Assembly: GCA_017255395.1 (NCBI GenBank)
Contig: JAFKDC010000011.1
Span: forward strand, 1 to 64,000
Reading direction: 5' to 3'
Length of the DNA stretch: 64,000 nt
Origin: Enemella evansiae
GTDB taxonomy: Bacteria; Pseudomonadota; Alphaproteobacteria; Rhodobacterales; Rhodobacteraceae
The notes beneath the pieces were generated by a model that saw only the letters and a program-made list of their open reading frames with translations, was not told the origin of the DNA and did no database searches. Positions 50,455 through 60,863 of this stretch are shown piece after piece (the stretch's first letter is position 1; every line of letters begins with the position of its first letter). Position numbers and translations under genes: made by a program.

Positions 50455-50910
50455 ATGCCCGCCCGCACCATCGACACACCCACCGGGCCCTTCGAGATCG
50501 TCGAGGAGGATGGCGCCATCACGCGGGCGACGTGGCAGGGGGGCGGGGCGCGCGCGGAAAGTCCCCTGCTGGCCGAGGCCGAAGCACAGATCACCGCGTA
50601 CTTCGAGGGCGCGCGGACCCGCTTCGACCTGCCGCTGCGGGTGGTGGCGGGCCCGTTTCAGCGCCGCGTCTGCGCCGAGATCGCGGCGATTCCCCATGGC
50701 GAGACGCGGACCTACGGCGAGATTGCCGCGCGGTTGGGCAAACCGGCGCAGGCGGTGGGACGCGGCTGCGGCGGAAACCCGATCCCGCTTCTGATTCCCT
50801 GTCACCGCGTCCTTGGCGCAACCGGACTGGGCGGATTCTCGGGCGGTGTGGGGGTGGAGACAAAAGTCTGGCTGTTGCGGCACGAAGGCGCCGCCGGGCT
50901 TCTGATCTAG
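50455..50910 (+). CDS. ogt: methylated-DNA-protein cysteine methyltransferase
   Basis: Ogt/MGMT-type suicide enzyme that removes alkyl groups from O6-methylguanine in DNA. The 151-residue protein has the helix-turn-helix segment GETRTYGEIAARLGKPAQAVGRGCGGNPI and the active-site motif LLIPCHRVLGATG with acceptor Cys116. Length is that of the stand-alone Ogt type, without an Ada N-terminal domain. An AGGAGGA ribosome-binding site lies 4 bp before the ATG. It is followed directly by a REP-like element. Confidence 0.94.
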   Translation: MPARTIDTPTGPFEIVEEDGAITRATWQGGGARAESPLLAEAEAQITAYFEGARTRFDLPLRVVAGPFQRRVCAEIAAIPHGETRTYGEIAARLGKPAQAVGRGCGGNPIPLLIPCHRVLGATGLGGFSGGVGVETKVWLLRHEGAAGLLI

Positions 50911-50978
50911 GCGCGGAGGGGGCTCTGCCCCCGCCTTCGGCCCCCCGAGGGTATTTGGGGCACAGAGAAGAGCGGGAG
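50911..50978 (+). repeat. REP-like intergenic element, copy B
   Basis: GCGCGGAGGGGGCTCTGCCC CCGC starts right after the ogt stop and is the exact reverse complement of 10212-10235; GGGGGC-TCT-GCCCCC gives a strong hairpin. A GAGGGTATTTGGG block and an AGAGAAGA tail follow, as in copy A. Both copies lie 3' of a gene and point the same way relative to it. Confidence 0.85.
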
Positions 50979-51064
50979 GGATCTGGCCCTGGCCGGTCGC
51001 GCCGCCCGCTGGCGCAGGCAGGCCCGATGCCATCAGGCGCCGCCGGGCGCCTTGGCGGGCGGGA

Positions 51065-51898
51065 TCAGTCCCGGCGCGGGTCGCGCGGGTAGACGCCGAG
51101 GATGTTCAGCATGTCCGTGAAGTAGTCGAGTTCTTCCAGCGCGCGGGCCACGGCGGGGTCCTCGGGGTGGCCCTCGATGTCGGCGTAGAACTGCGTGGCG
51201 GTGAAGGACCCGCCGACCATGTAGCTTTCCAGCTTGGTCATGTTGACACCATTGGTGGCGAAACCGCCCATCGCCTTGTACAGCGCCGCCGGAATGTTGC
51301 GCACCTGAAAGACGAAGGTCGTCATCATGCCGTGGTCGCCGCGCTTTGCGAAGTTCGGCTCTGGCGCCATCAGCAGGAAGCGCGTTGTATTGTGGGCATG
51401 GTCCTCGATGTGGCGGGCCAGCAGGTGCAGCCCGTTGATCTCTGCCGCAAGGTCAGACGCCAGCACGCCCTGATCGCGGGCGCCCGAGGCGGCGAGTTCC
51501 GCGGCAGCCCCGGCGCTGTCGGCGGCGGCCTCGCCCCGGATGCCATACTGGTCGAGGAACGCCCGGGCCTGCGGAATCAGCACGGGGTGGGCGCGCACCT
51601 TGCGCAGTTCCTCGATCTGCACGCCGGGCAGCGCCATCAGGCTGATATGCACGCGCACGAAGGCCTCGCCCACGATCCGCAAACCGCTTTCCGGCAGCAG
51701 GCGGTGGATATCCGCGACGCGCCCGTAAGTGGTGTTTTCCACCGGCAGCATGGCAAGGTCGGCCCGCCCCTCGCGCACCGCGCGGATAACGTCCTCGAAG
51801 GAGCGGCAGGGCAGAACATCCGAGCCGGGGCGTGATTCCACGCAGGCCTGGTGCGAATAGGAACCCAACTCTCCCTGGAAGGCGATCCTCTCGGCCAT
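51065..51898 (-). CDS. pheA: prephenate dehydratase
   Basis: Prephenate dehydratase makes phenylpyruvate for phenylalanine synthesis. The 277-residue protein has the catalytic domain (IAFQGELGSYSHQAC, AMLPVENTTYGRVADIHRLL, the DSAGAAAELAASG loop and the HAHNTTRFLLMA motif with the key Thr-Arg) and a C-terminal ACT domain (TTFVFQVRNIPAALYKAMGGFATNGVNMTKLESYMV) for phenylalanine feedback. There is no chorismate mutase domain. An AGGAAAG ribosome-binding site precedes the ATG. It is divergent from the cytochrome gene with 122 bp between starts. Confidence 0.96.
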   Translation of the reverse strand: MAERIAFQGELGSYSHQACVESRPGSDVLPCRSFEDVIRAVREGRADLAMLPVENTTYGRVADIHRLLPESGLRIVGEAFVRVHISLMALPGVQIEELRKVRAHPVLIPQARAFLDQYGIRGEAAADSAGAAAELAASGARDQGVLASDLAAEINGLHLLARHIEDHAHNTTRFLLMAPEPNFAKRGDHGMMTTFVFQVRNIPAALYKAMGGFATNGVNMTKLESYMVGGSFTATQFYADIEGHPEDPAVARALEELDYFTDMLNILGVYPRDPRRD

Positions 51899-52020
51899 GG
51901 CGTCTTTCCTGTCGTTCCGGCCCGGTCGGGCGATTGGTCGCGGCTTCTATACCTTGCGACAGCCGAAGGAAAGCCGTAGATACCCGCCCGACAGTAGCTA
52001 TACAGCGAACAGGGCCCTTC

Positions 52021-52533
52021 ATGTTTGACACCATGACCACCACCAAGATCGTAGGCGGCGTCTGCGGCACCTTCCTGATCTACCTCATGAGCAAGTGGGC
52101 GGCCGAAGAGCTGTATCACGTGGGCTCGGACGGTCACGGCGAAGAGCATGCCTCTGCCTATGTCATCGAGGTGGCCGAGGGCGGTGCAGAGCCCGAGGAA
52201 GAAGTTCCCTTCGAAGAGATCTTCGCCGCCGCCGATGCCGGCGCGGGCGAACGCGTCTTCGGCAAGTGCAAGGCCTGCCACAAGCTGGACGGCACCAATG
52301 CCACCGGCCCGCATCTCGACGGCGTCGTGAACCGCGCCATCGGCTCGGTCGACGGCTTCGGCTATTCGGGCGCGCTTCAGCAGGTCGGTGACAGCTGGAC
52401 GCCGGAGAACCTGAACGCATTCCTCGCCGATCCGCGCGGGACCGCCTCTGGCACCACCATGAGCTTTAACGGCCTGCCCAAGGTCGAGGATCGCGCCAAC
52501 GTCATCGCCTATATCCAGAGCATCGGCGGCTGA
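52021..52533 (+). CDS. membrane-anchored cytochrome c (CycM/c552 type)
   Basis: A 170-residue cytochrome with an N-terminal uncleaved anchor (TKIVGGVCGTFLIYLMSKW), an acidic linker (residues 38-68) and a class I cytochrome c domain with CKACH at 83-87 (GPHLDGVVNRAIGSVDGFGYS and the Met ligand in GTTMSFNGL). This is the layout of CycM/c552 in Paracoccus, which carries electrons from the bc1 complex to terminal oxidases. It could also take electrons from the Sox system. A good terminator follows; a GAACAGGG region lies before the ATG. Confidence 0.9.
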   Translation: MFDTMTTTKIVGGVCGTFLIYLMSKWAAEELYHVGSDGHGEEHASAYVIEVAEGGAEPEEEVPFEEIFAAADAGAGERVFGKCKACHKLDGTNATGPHLDGVVNRAIGSVDGFGYSGALQQVGDSWTPENLNAFLADPRGTASGTTMSFNGLPKVEDRANVIAYIQSIGG

Positions 52534-52556
52534 GACCGGCGCAGGTCAGGAAACAG

Positions 52557-52590
52557 GGGCCGCTCCCATTCGGGGGCGGCCCTTTTTGTT
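52557..52590 (+). terminator. rho-independent terminator after the cytochrome gene
   Basis: GGGCCGCTCCC / GGGGGCGGCCC arms with one G-T mismatch and a short loop, followed by TTTTTGTTTT, 24 bp after the stop. Confidence 0.9.
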
Positions 52591-52741
52591 TTATGCGGGG
52601 CGCGATCACGCTCATTTCATAGGGCCGCGCTCGCAATCTCACCTTGAATGTGGTCAAGGGCTGCACTTAGCTTAAAATTAACCAAAAAAAACGTGACATG
52701 GACGTGGCGCCACGCGCCGTTCGCCCAGAAGGGAGACGCCG

Positions 52742-54688
52742 ATGACCATCCGACTGAGCCGCCCCCCGGCCCGCCCGACCGCACGCGCGCAGACCCTGGC
52801 CCGGCACCGGCCCGACCTGCGGCCCTGGATGGGCGGGGCGCTGCTGATCGGGGCGGCCCTGCTGGCGGGCGCGGCCTTCGCGCAGGACGAAGAGGTCACC
52901 GAGGCGCATGGCTATTCCTACTTCGGCGAGCTGAAATATCCGGCGGATTACCAGCATTTCGACTTCGTGAACCCGGATGCGCCGAAGGGCGGCGCGCTGG
53001 TCGTGGCGGGCACGGGCACCTTCGACAGCCTCAACCCCTATACGGTCAAGGGGCGCGCCGGCGCGCTGACCACGGTGCAATACGACAGCCTGATCGAGTC
53101 GACCGAGGACGCGGTGGGCGAGTACTACTGTATCCTCTGCACCTCGCTGGAATATCCCGAAAGTCGCGACTGGGTGATCTTTCACATGCGCGAGGACGCG
53201 ACCTTCTGGACCGGCGAGCCGGTGACCGCGCATGACGTGGTCTACAGCCACAAGCTGTTCATCACCGAGGGCCTGCCCTCTTACGCCGCCGCAGTGTCAG
53301 AGATGGTCACCGGCGCCGAGGCGCTGGACGATTACACCGTCAAATTCACCTTCAATCCCGAGATGTCCAGGCGCTCGCGGATCGAGACCGTCGGCGCGAC
53401 GCCGGTCTTCAGCAAGGTCTGGTTCGAGGAGGACCGAGAGAACCGGCGGCTGGACGCGCCGCGGCTGGAGGTTGCGGTGGGTTCCGGCCCATACAAGCTG
53501 GACAGCTACGAGATCAACCGGCGCATCACCTATGCGCGGCGCGACGACTACTGGGGCAAGGACCTGCCCTTCAACAGGGGCCGCTACAACTACGACCAGA
53601 TCCGGATCGAGTATTTCTCGGACCAGACCGCCGCCTTCGAGGCCTTCAAGGCGGGTGAATACTACTTCACCGTCGAAGGCGACCCGAAGCAATGGGCCAC
53701 CGCCTACAGCTTTCCGAAGATCGACCAGGGCGTTGTCGTCAAAGAGGAAATCCCAGACGGCAGCCCGCCGAACCCGACCGGCTTCGTCTTCAACCTCGGC
53801 AAGGAAAAGCTGCAGGACAAGCGTGTGCGCGAGGCGATCGCTTTGGCCTTCAACTTCGAATGGACAAACGAGTCGCTGCTGTTCGGGCTGTACACGCAGC
53901 GGTCTTCCTTCGTGGAAGGGACGCATATCACCGCCGAGGGTGTCCCCGAGGGCGAGGAACTGGCCTTCCTGCAGGGCCTCGGTGACGTCGTGCCCGAGGA
54001 AATCTTCTCGGAGCCGGTCCGCCAGAGCCACAGCTCGGACGCCGCGCGGCTGGGGGACCGGGGCAACCTGCGCAAGGCCTCGCGGCTGCTCAGCGATGCG
54101 GGCTGGGACGTGGGCGACGACGGCATCCGCCGCAACGCGGCCGGGCAACGGCTGACGCTGACTTTCCTGATCCCGTCGAACATCGAATCCTCGGTCGAGG
54201 GCATGCACGAGACCTTCGTGCAGAACCTCCAGCAGATCGGTGTCGCGGCCTCGGTCGAAAAGGTCGATCCGGCGCAATACACCAACCGCCGCCGCGACCG
54301 CGATTACGACATGCTCTATTCCACCCGCTACTCGACCTTCCTGTCGACGGGCGGCGGTCTCAGCCAGATGTACGGCTCGAAAGAGGCTGCCTTCAGCCTC
54401 TTCAATCCCGCCGGCCTTGCAAGCCCGCTGGTCGACGCGATCATCGCCGCCTCTTTCGAGGCGCAAAGCCAGGACGAGACGGATGTGGCCCTGAAGGCGC
54501 TGGACCGGGCCATGCGGCACGAGTTCTTCGTGATCCCCACGGGTTATATCGCGGACCACTGGGTGGCCTATTACGACATGTACGAATACCCCGAGACCCT
54601 GCCGCCCTACGACCTTGGCTACCTGTCGTTCTGGTGGGTCAACCCCGAGAAGGAACAGGCACTGCGGGACGCGGGTCAGATCGACTGA
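52742..54688 (+). CDS. yejA: ABC transporter substrate-binding protein YejA
   Basis: YejA is the periplasmic oligopeptide-binding protein (SBP family 5) of the YejABEF importer. The 648-residue protein has an unusually long basic N-region before the signal peptide (hydrophobic core 31-45, cut near AFA-QD), and the family pattern [58 protein letters not shown] and the YEIN...[22 protein letters not shown] core. The ATG at 52742 is preceded by GAAGGGAGACGCC; a later Met at residue 30 would shorten the N-region. It is first in yejABEF. Confidence 0.93.
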   Translation: MTIRLSRPPARPTARAQTLARHRPDLRPWMGGALLIGAALLAGAAFAQDEEVTEAHGYSYFGELKYPADYQHFDFVNPDAPKGGALVVAGTGTFDSLNPYTVKGRAGALTTVQYDSLIESTEDAVGEYYCILCTSLEYPESRDWVIFHMREDATFWTGEPVTAHDVVYSHKLFITEGLPSYAAAVSEMVTGAEALDDYTVKFTFNPEMSRRSRIETVGATPVFSKVWFEEDRENRRLDAPRLEVAVGSGPYKLDSYEINRRITYARRDDYWGKDLPFNRGRYNYDQIRIEYFSDQTAAFEAFKAGEYYFTVEGDPKQWATAYSFPKIDQGVVVKEEIPDGSPPNPTGFVFNLGKEKLQDKRVREAIALAFNFEWTNESLLFGLYTQRSSFVEGTHITAEGVPEGEELAFLQGLGDVVPEEIFSEPVRQSHSSDAARLGDRGNLRKASRLLSDAGWDVGDDGIRRNAAGQRLTLTFLIPSNIESSVEGMHETFVQNLQQIGVAASVEKVDPAQYTNRRRDRDYDMLYSTRYSTFLSTGGGLSQMYGSKEAAFSLFNPAGLASPLVDAIIAASFEAQSQDETDVALKALDRAMRHEFFVIPTGYIADHWVAYYDMYEYPETLPPYDLGYLSFWWVNPEKEQALRDAGQID

Positions 54689-54689
54689 C

Positions 54690-55772
54690 ATGGGCGCCTA
54701 CATCCTTCGCAGACTGCTGCTGATCATCCCCACGCTGCTGGGGATCATGATCGTCAACTTCACGCTGGTGCAATTCGTGCCCGGCGGCCCCATCGAACAG
54801 ATCATCGCCCAGGTCGAAGGCCAGGGCGATGTCACCGGCGGCTTCACCGGTGGCGGCGGCGGGGCCGAGCTGCCCGGTGACAGCGACTCCGGCTATGCCG
54901 GGGCGCGCGGCCTGCCGCCGGAGTTCATCGAAGAACTCGAGAGAGAATTCGGCTTCGACAAGCCGCCGCTCGAACGCTTTCTGAACATGATGTGGAAATA
55001 CATGCGCTTCGACTTCGGCGAGAGCTACTTCCGCTCGATCTCGGTGGTCGATCTGGTGCTGGAAAAGATGCCGGTCTCGATCTCGCTGGGGCTGTGGTCG
55101 ACGCTGATCGCCTACATGGTCTCGATTCCGCTGGGCATCCGCAAGGCGGTCAAGGACGGTTCGGCCTTCGACTCGTGGACCTCGGGGCTGATCATCGCCG
55201 CCTATTCGATCCCCGGCTTCCTCTTTGCCATCCTGCTGCTGGTGCTCTTCGCGGGCGGCAGCTACTGGCAGATCTTTCCGCTTCGGGGGCTGACCTCGGA
55301 CAACTGGCATCAGCTGGGCTTCTTCGCCAAGATCGCCGACTACTTCTGGCACATCGCGCTGCCGGTCCTGGCCTCGACCATCGCGGCCTTTGCCACGCTG
55401 ACGCTGCTGACCAAGAACAGCTTCCTCGACGAGATCAAGAAGCAATACGTGATGACCGCCCGCGCCAAGGGCCTGTCGGAGCGCGGCGTGCTCTACGGCC
55501 ACGTCTTCCGCAACGCCATGCTGATCGTGATCGCGGGCCTGCCGGGCGTCTTCATCGGCGTCTTCTTCGGCGGCTCGATCATCATCGAGACGATCTTCTC
55601 GCTCGACGGTCTGGGCCGGCTCGGGTTCGAGGCGGCGGTGGCGCGGGATTACCCGGTGATCTTTGGCACGCTCTTCGCCTTCGGCCTGATCGGCCTGCTG
55701 ATGGGGATCATCTCGGACCTGATGTACGTGCTGGTCGACCCCCGGATCGACTTCGAAAAGCGGGAGGGCTGA
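54690..55772 (+). CDS. yejB: ABC transporter permease YejB
   Basis: Inner-membrane permease of the Yej peptide importer. The 360-residue protein opens with [24 protein letters not shown] and has six predicted spans; a Gly-rich periplasmic loop (residues about 45-75) is normal for YejB. The EAA loop is recognisable in [29 protein letters not shown]. The ATG at 54690 lies one base after the yejA stop. Confidence 0.95.
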   Translation: MGAYILRRLLLIIPTLLGIMIVNFTLVQFVPGGPIEQIIAQVEGQGDVTGGFTGGGGGAELPGDSDSGYAGARGLPPEFIEELEREFGFDKPPLERFLNMMWKYMRFDFGESYFRSISVVDLVLEKMPVSISLGLWSTLIAYMVSIPLGIRKAVKDGSAFDSWTSGLIIAAYSIPGFLFAILLLVLFAGGSYWQIFPLRGLTSDNWHQLGFFAKIADYFWHIALPVLASTIAAFATLTLLTKNSFLDEIKKQYVMTARAKGLSERGVLYGHVFRNAMLIVIAGLPGVFIGVFFGGSIIIETIFSLDGLGRLGFEAAVARDYPVIFGTLFAFGLIGLLMGIISDLMYVLVDPRIDFEKREG

Positions 55773-55773
55773 G

Positions 55774-57042
55774 ATGAGCGTTCATGCCACGCCCCCTACC
55801 CCCGAGGACCGTCCCGTCGCGGCGGAGCCCGTACCCGGCGCCACCGTGGCGCCCAAGCCGCCGCGCGGGCGCTTTGGCCTGTCGCCGCTGAACCAGCGGC
55901 GCTGGAGGAACTTCAAGAAGAACCGCCGCGCGCTGTGGTCGCTGTGGATTTTCTCGTTCCTCTTCGGGCTGTCGCTCTTCGCCGAGTTCATTGCCAACGA
56001 CAAACCCATCGTCGTCAGCTATCGCGGCGAAACCTACATGCCGATCTTCAACTTCTACCCCGAAACGACCTTCGGCGGCGACTTCCGCACCGAGGCGCAG
56101 TACCGCGACCCAGAGGTCCAGTGCCTGATCGTCACCGGCGGGCTCGAGGATTGTTTCGACGACCCCGAGGGGCTGATCGTGCAGGCCGATCAGGGCACCG
56201 TCGTCAGCGACGATTTCCAGAAGGGCTGGATGCTCTGGCCGCTGATCCCCTACAGCTACAAGACGCCGGTCGAACGCCCCGGCGCGGCGCCGCTGCCGCC
56301 CAACGTGCTATCCTTCGGCGCGCATGAGGGCGGCTTTCACTACGGCCTGTTGCCCACAGCACAGCGCGGCGACAACCTGCTGGGGACCGACGACACCAAG
56401 CGCGACGTAATGGCCCGGATCATCTACGGCTTCCGCCTGTCGATCCTCTATACGCTGATCGTGACCACCGCCGCCTCGGTTCTGGGCATCATCGCGGGCG
56501 CGCTGCAGGGCTATTTCGGCGGCTGGCTGGACCTGATCTTCCAGCGCTTCATCGAAATATGGAGCGCGACGCCCGGCCTTTACATCATCATCATCATGTT
56601 CGCGATCTTCGGGCGAAGTTTCTGGCTTCTGGTCATATTGGCGGTGGTCTTCGGCTGGACCGGCCTCGTCGGCGTGGTGCGGGCGGAATTCCTGCGCGCA
56701 CGCAACCTTGAATACGTCCGCGCGGCAAAGGCGCTTGGCGTGTCGAACTGGACGATCATGTTCCGGCACATGCTGCCCAATGCCATGGTGGCCACGCTGA
56801 CCTTCCTGCCCTTCATCATCACCGGCACCATCGGCGGGCTGGCGACGCTGGACTACCTCGGCTACGGCCTGCCCTCCGACGCGCCCTCGCTGGGGGAACT
56901 GACGCTTCAGGCGAAACAGAACCTTCAGGCGCCGTGGCTGGCCTTCACCTCTTTCACGGTCTTCGCCGTGATGCTGTCCCTGCTCGTCTTCATCTTCGAA
57001 GGCGTGCGGGATGCCTTCGACCCCAGAAAGACCTTCTCATGA
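55774..57042 (+). CDS. yejE: ABC transporter permease YejE
   Basis: Second permease of the Yej importer, 422 residues, with a long cytoplasmic N-terminus (about 60 residues, Pro-rich) and six predicted spans. The EAA loop reads ARNLEYVRAAKALGVSNWTIMFRHMLPNAM. A periplasmic region (residues 70-200) between the first two spans is typical of YejE. It starts one base after the yejB stop and its stop overlaps the yejF start by 4 bp, so all four genes are coupled. Confidence 0.95.
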   Translation: MSVHATPPTPEDRPVAAEPVPGATVAPKPPRGRFGLSPLNQRRWRNFKKNRRALWSLWIFSFLFGLSLFAEFIANDKPIVVSYRGETYMPIFNFYPETTFGGDFRTEAQYRDPEVQCLIVTGGLEDCFDDPEGLIVQADQGTVVSDDFQKGWMLWPLIPYSYKTPVERPGAAPLPPNVLSFGAHEGGFHYGLLPTAQRGDNLLGTDDTKRDVMARIIYGFRLSILYTLIVTTAASVLGIIAGALQGYFGGWLDLIFQRFIEIWSATPGLYIIIIMFAIFGRSFWLLVILAVVFGWTGLVGVVRAEFLRARNLEYVRAAKALGVSNWTIMFRHMLPNAMVATLTFLPFIITGTIGGLATLDYLGYGLPSDAPSLGELTLQAKQNLQAPWLAFTSFTVFAVMLSLLVFIFEGVRDAFDPRKTFS

Positions 57043-58631
57043 GCGCCGTCCTTCAGGTGAAAGACCTGCGTGTCAGCTTCACGCAGGACGGCGCAACCAC
57101 GCAGGCGGTCAAGGGCGTCAGCTTTGACGTGGGACGGGGCGAGACCGTGGCGCTGGTCGGCGAAAGCGGTTCTGGCAAGTCGGTCACGGCGCTGTCGACG
57201 GTGTCGCTTCTGGGCGAGTCGGCGCATGTCGAGGGCTCGGTGCTCTACGAGGGGCAAGAGATGATCGGCGCCGATGACGCGCGCCTGCGCGCCGTGCGCG
57301 GCAACGACATCAGCTTCATCTTCCAGGAGCCGATGACCTCGCTGAACCCGCTGCACACGCTGGAAAAGCAGATTGCCGAAAGTCTCGAACTGCACCGGGG
57401 GCTGAAGGGCGACGCAGCGCGCAAAAGGATCGTCGAGCTGCTGACCCGCGTCGGCATCCGCGACCCGGAAAGCCGCCTGTCGGCCTATCCGCACCAGTTG
57501 TCGGGCGGGCAGCGCCAGCGGGTGATGATCGCCATGGCGCTGGCCAATGGCCCGGACCTGCTGATCGCGGACGAACCCACGACGGCCTTGGACGTGACGA
57601 TCCAGGCGCAGATCCTTGAACTGCTGGCGGAACTGAAACAGTCTGAGGACCTCTCGCTGCTGTTCATCACCCACGATCTTGGCATCGTCCGGCGGATCGC
57701 CGACCGGGTCTGCGTGATGAAGGACGGCGAGATCGTCGAACAGGGCCCGACGAAAGAGATCTTCGACAACCCGCAGCACCCCTACACCATCAAGCTGCTC
57801 TCCGCCGAAAGCACCGGCACACCCGACCCGGTCGAACCGGACGCCGAGGAAATCGCCCGCACCGACAAGCTGAAGATCTGGTTCCCGATCCAGCGCGGGC
57901 TGATGAAGCGCACGGTGGGCTACGTCAAGGCGGTCAACGAGGCCTCTATCGCCGTGCGCGCGGGCGAGACGGTGGGCATCGTCGGCGAAAGCGGGTCCGG
58001 CAAGACCACGCTGGCGCTGGCGATCATGCGGCTGATCGGATCGGAGGGCGGCATCACCTATCGCGGCGAGGATGTCCGCAAGTGGTCCACGCGCGAATTG
58101 CGGCGCCTGCGCTCCGAGATGCAGATCGTCTTTCAGGACCCCTACGGCTCACTCAGCCCGCGCATGACCTGCGAGCAGATCATCGCCGAAGGGTTGCAGG
58201 TGCACGGCGCGCCGGACAACCGCCCGCACCGGGAACACGTGGCCGAGGTCATGACAGAGGTCGGGCTGAACCCCGCCACCATGCACCGTTACCCACATGA
58301 ATTCAGCGGCGGGCAGCGCCAGCGCATCGCCATCGCGCGCGCCATGGTGCTGCGGCCCCGGCTGGTGGTGCTGGACGAACCGACCAGCGCGCTGGACATG
58401 ACGGTGCAGGTGCAGATCGTGGAACTTCTGCGCGACCTTCAGCGCAAGTACGACCTTGCCTACCTCTTCATCAGCCACGACCTGAAAGTCGTGCGCGCCA
58501 TGTCCCACAAGGTCATCGTGATGAAGCAGGGCGACGTGGTGGAATACGGCGCGGCCTCCGAGGTCTTCGATACGCCACGCACCGAGTACACGCAGACGCT
58601 GCTGGCCGCCGCGCTGGACAAGGCGCGCTGA
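57039..58631 (+). CDS. yejF: ABC transporter ATP-binding protein YejF, fused two-domain
   Basis: A 530-residue fused ATPase driving the Yej peptide importer. Each half has a complete nucleotide-binding domain: Walker [13 protein letters not shown] and [12 protein letters not shown]; signature motifs [15 protein letters not shown] and [15 protein letters not shown]; Walker [13 protein letters not shown] and [13 protein letters not shown]-loops in LLFITHDLG and LFISHDLK. The ATGA overlap with yejE fixes the start. In E. coli this transporter also imports microcin C; the natural substrate here is probably short peptides. Confidence 0.96.
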   Translation: MSAVLQVKDLRVSFTQDGATTQAVKGVSFDVGRGETVALVGESGSGKSVTALSTVSLLGESAHVEGSVLYEGQEMIGADDARLRAVRGNDISFIFQEPMTSLNPLHTLEKQIAESLELHRGLKGDAARKRIVELLTRVGIRDPESRLSAYPHQLSGGQRQRVMIAMALANGPDLLIADEPTTALDVTIQAQILELLAELKQSEDLSLLFITHDLGIVRRIADRVCVMKDGEIVEQGPTKEIFDNPQHPYTIKLLSAESTGTPDPVEPDAEEIARTDKLKIWFPIQRGLMKRTVGYVKAVNEASIAVRAGETVGIVGESGSGKTTLALAIMRLIGSEGGITYRGEDVRKWSTRELRRLRSEMQIVFQDPYGSLSPRMTCEQIIAEGLQVHGAPDNRPHREHVAEVMTEVGLNPATMHRYPHEFSGGQRQRIAIARAMVLRPRLVVLDEPTSALDMTVQVQIVELLRDLQRKYDLAYLFISHDLKVVRAMSHKVIVMKQGDVVEYGAASEVFDTPRTEYTQTLLAAALDKAR

Positions 58632-58658
58632 GAGAGGGCGGCCCACCCGCCCCCTCTC
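58632..58658 (+). terminator. hairpin after yejF
   Basis: GAGAGGG-CGG pairs with CCGCCCCCTCTC, leaving a two-base bulge, directly after the yejF stop; no T tract. Confidence 0.35.
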
Positions 58659-58695
58659 AACCCCCTCGCTCCCTCCCCGGGATCAGGTTGCAATA

Positions 58696-60051
58696 TCAGA
58701 TGGCCGAGGAATGCCCGGCCTTGCTGAGATCGTAGGCGTCGAAACTGCGCGCGATCATCCGTGTCAGGGGTCGCGCCTTCACGGGAACGAAAAGCCCGTC
58801 TCCGGTGACCTGCACCTGTCCCTTGAAGGCAGCCTCAGCCTGATGAAGCATGGCAAAGAGCGCATCCCGCGACAGGCTGAAGTCGCGCAGGATCTCGGCC
58901 GCGTCGATGCGAAAATCGCACATCAGCGCCTCGATCAGGCGGCCGCGCAGGCGGTCCTCGTCGGTGAAGACATGGCCCCGCGCGGTCGAGAAACGCCCCT
59001 CGCGGATCGCCGCGACATGGGCCGAGGTCGCCGATGCGTTCTGTGCGAAACCCTGCGGAAAGCGCGAGATCGACGAGGCGCCGAGGCCGATCAACGCCGT
59101 GGCGGTGTCGTCGGTATAACCCTGGAAGTTGCGCCGCAGCTTGCCGGTCTTCTGCGCCACGGCCAGCCCGTCCCCGGGCGCGGCAAAGTGGTCGATGCCA
59201 ATCTCGGCGTAGCCGTCCCAGACAAACAGCCGCCGCGCCGTTTCGAAGAGGTCGAGCCGCTCTTCCGGCGTGGGCAGAGCATCCGAGGGGATCATCTGCT
59301 GGCGCTTGGCCATCCACGGCACATGGGCGTAGCCGTAAAGCGCCACGCGGTCGGGCGCGAAGGACAGAAGCTTCTGCACGGTCTCGGTGATGCGCGCCCG
59401 GGTCTGGTGCGGCAGGCCGAAGAGGATATCGGCGTTCAGGCTGTGAACGCCGCGCGCGCGGATCATGTCGACCGCGCGCCGGGTGATCTCGAAGCTCTGC
59501 TCGCGCCCGATCGTCGCCTGGATGTCGGGGTCGAAATCCTGCACCCCGATGGACGCCCGGTTCATGCCGCCCTCTGCCAGCACGTCCAGCCGCGCCTCGT
59601 CGATCTCGTTCGGGTCGATCTCGACCGAGAACTCGGCGCCGGGCGCAAAATCCGCCACCTCGGCGATGGCCGCGATCAGCCGCCGCATCAGCTCGGGCGT
59701 CAGCAGCGTCGGCGTGCCGCCGCCCCAGTGCAGCCGCGACAGGCGGATGCCCTTCGGCAGATGCCCTTTCAGCAGCGCCAGCTCGGCCTCCAGCGTGGCG
59801 ACGTAGCTTTCCACGGGCGACAGTGTCGCAGTCCCCTGCGTGCGGCAGGCGCAGAACCAGCACAGCCTGCGGCAGAACGGCACATGGATATACAGCGAAA
59901 TCTCACCGCCCTCGGGAAGCGCCTGAATCCATTGACCAAATCGGCCCGGATCAACGTTTCCGGCAAAATGCGGGGCGGTCGGATAAGAGGTGTAGCGCGG
60001 CACTTTGGCATCGAACAGACCAAGGCGCCCGAGTTGTGTTCGTGTATCCAT
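58696..60051 (-). CDS. hemN: oxygen-independent coproporphyrinogen III oxidase
   Basis: HemN is a radical-SAM enzyme that oxidatively decarboxylates coproporphyrinogen III under low oxygen. The 451-residue protein has the cluster motif CRRLCWFCAC (Cys60, Cys64, Cys67), the HWGGGTPTLLTPELM block, SVEIDPNEIDEARLDVLAEGG, GVQDFDPDIQATIGR and YGYAHVPWMAKRQQMI, characteristic of true HemN rather than HemW. The start at 60051 (MDTRTQLGRLGLF) is likely but an in-frame ATG seven codons earlier is possible. It is divergent from fnrL with an FNR box between, as in Rhodobacter. Confidence 0.93.
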   Translation of the reverse strand: MDTRTQLGRLGLFDAKVPRYTSYPTAPHFAGNVDPGRFGQWIQALPEGGEISLYIHVPFCRRLCWFCACRTQGTATLSPVESYVATLEAELALLKGHLPKGIRLSRLHWGGGTPTLLTPELMRRLIAAIAEVADFAPGAEFSVEIDPNEIDEARLDVLAEGGMNRASIGVQDFDPDIQATIGREQSFEITRRAVDMIRARGVHSLNADILFGLPHQTRARITETVQKLLSFAPDRVALYGYAHVPWMAKRQQMIPSDALPTPEERLDLFETARRLFVWDGYAEIGIDHFAAPGDGLAVAQKTGKLRRNFQGYTDDTATALIGLGASSISRFPQGFAQNASATSAHVAAIREGRFSTARGHVFTDEDRLRGRLIEALMCDFRIDAAEILRDFSLSRDALFAMLHQAEAAFKGQVQVTGDGLFVPVKARPLTRMIARSFDAYDLSKAGHSSAI

Positions 60052-60087
60052 ACGGGTAGGGTTACAGGACATCCCGGACGGGTTGCC

Positions 60088-60101
60088 TTGACGCAGATCA
60101 A
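60088..60101. promoter_or_regulatory. FNR box between hemN and fnrL
   Basis: TTGAC-GCAG-ATCAA fits the TTGAT-N4-ATCAA consensus with one mismatch. It lies 15 bp before the fnrL start and 36 bp before the hemN start, so it could control both. Confidence 0.85.
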
Positions 60102-60116
60102 ACGGGGGTTTGAGCC

Positions 60117-60863
60117 ATGCTAAACGAACGAGATCTTGCCGCGCACCAGGATTGCGAAAGCTGCCCGATCCGGCATCGCGCCGTTTGTGCACGCTGCGAG
60201 ACCAACGAGCTCGAACGCCTGGAAGAGATCAAGTATTACCGCAAGTTCGAGGCCGGGCAGACGGTGATCTGGTCCGGCGACCGGATGGAGTTCGTGGGAT
60301 CGGTCGTGTCCGGCATCGCCACCCTGACCCAGACGATGGAGGACGGGCGCAGGCAGATGGTGGGCCTCTTGCTGCCCTCGGATTTCGTCGGGCGCCCGGG
60401 CCGCGGGACCGCCGCCTATGATGTCGTCGCGACCACCGACCTGGTGATGTGCTGTTTCCGCAAGACACCCTTCGAAGACATGATGCAGAAGACGCCGCAC
60501 ATCGCGCAGCGCCTGCTGGAGATGACGCTGGACGAACTGGATGCGGCGCGGGAATGGATGCTGGTTCTGGGCCGCAAGACCGCGCGCGAGAAGATCGCCT
60601 CGTTGCTGTCAATCATCGCGCGGCGCGATGCCACGCTGAACCAGCGCGGCACCGAGGGGCCGCTGGCCTTCGACCTGCCGCTGACGCGCGAAGCCATGGC
60701 CGATTACCTCGGCCTGACGCTGGAAACCGTCAGCCGCCAGATCTCGGCGCTGAAGCGGGACGGCGTGATCGTGTTGCAGGGCAAGCGCCACGTCACGGTG
60801 CCGGACATGGCCCTGCTGCTGGAAGAAGCCGGAGACGACTCGGATGGCGGTGTCTTTGCCTGA
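60117..60863 (+). CDS. fnrL: oxygen-responsive Crp/Fnr regulator FnrL
   Basis: FnrL senses low oxygen through a 4Fe-4S cluster and activates microaerobic genes such as hemN and ccoNOPQ. The 248-residue protein has N-terminal cysteines at 13, 16, 24 and 27 (DCESCPIRHRAVCARC) and a Cys pair at 112-113 (LVMCCFRK), giving candidate cluster ligands. The effector-domain region and a Crp-type helix-turn-helix (TREAMADYLGLTLETVSRQISALKRDG) follow; Glu203 and Ser206-Arg207 form the FNR-type DNA contact. The start at 60117 follows a short gap from the FNR box, so it may be autoregulated. Confidence 0.95.
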   Translation: MLNERDLAAHQDCESCPIRHRAVCARCETNELERLEEIKYYRKFEAGQTVIWSGDRMEFVGSVVSGIATLTQTMEDGRRQMVGLLLPSDFVGRPGRGTAAYDVVATTDLVMCCFRKTPFEDMMQKTPHIAQRLLEMTLDELDAAREWMLVLGRKTAREKIASLLSIIARRDATLNQRGTEGPLAFDLPLTREAMADYLGLTLETVSRQISALKRDGVIVLQGKRHVTVPDMALLLEEAGDDSDGGVFA

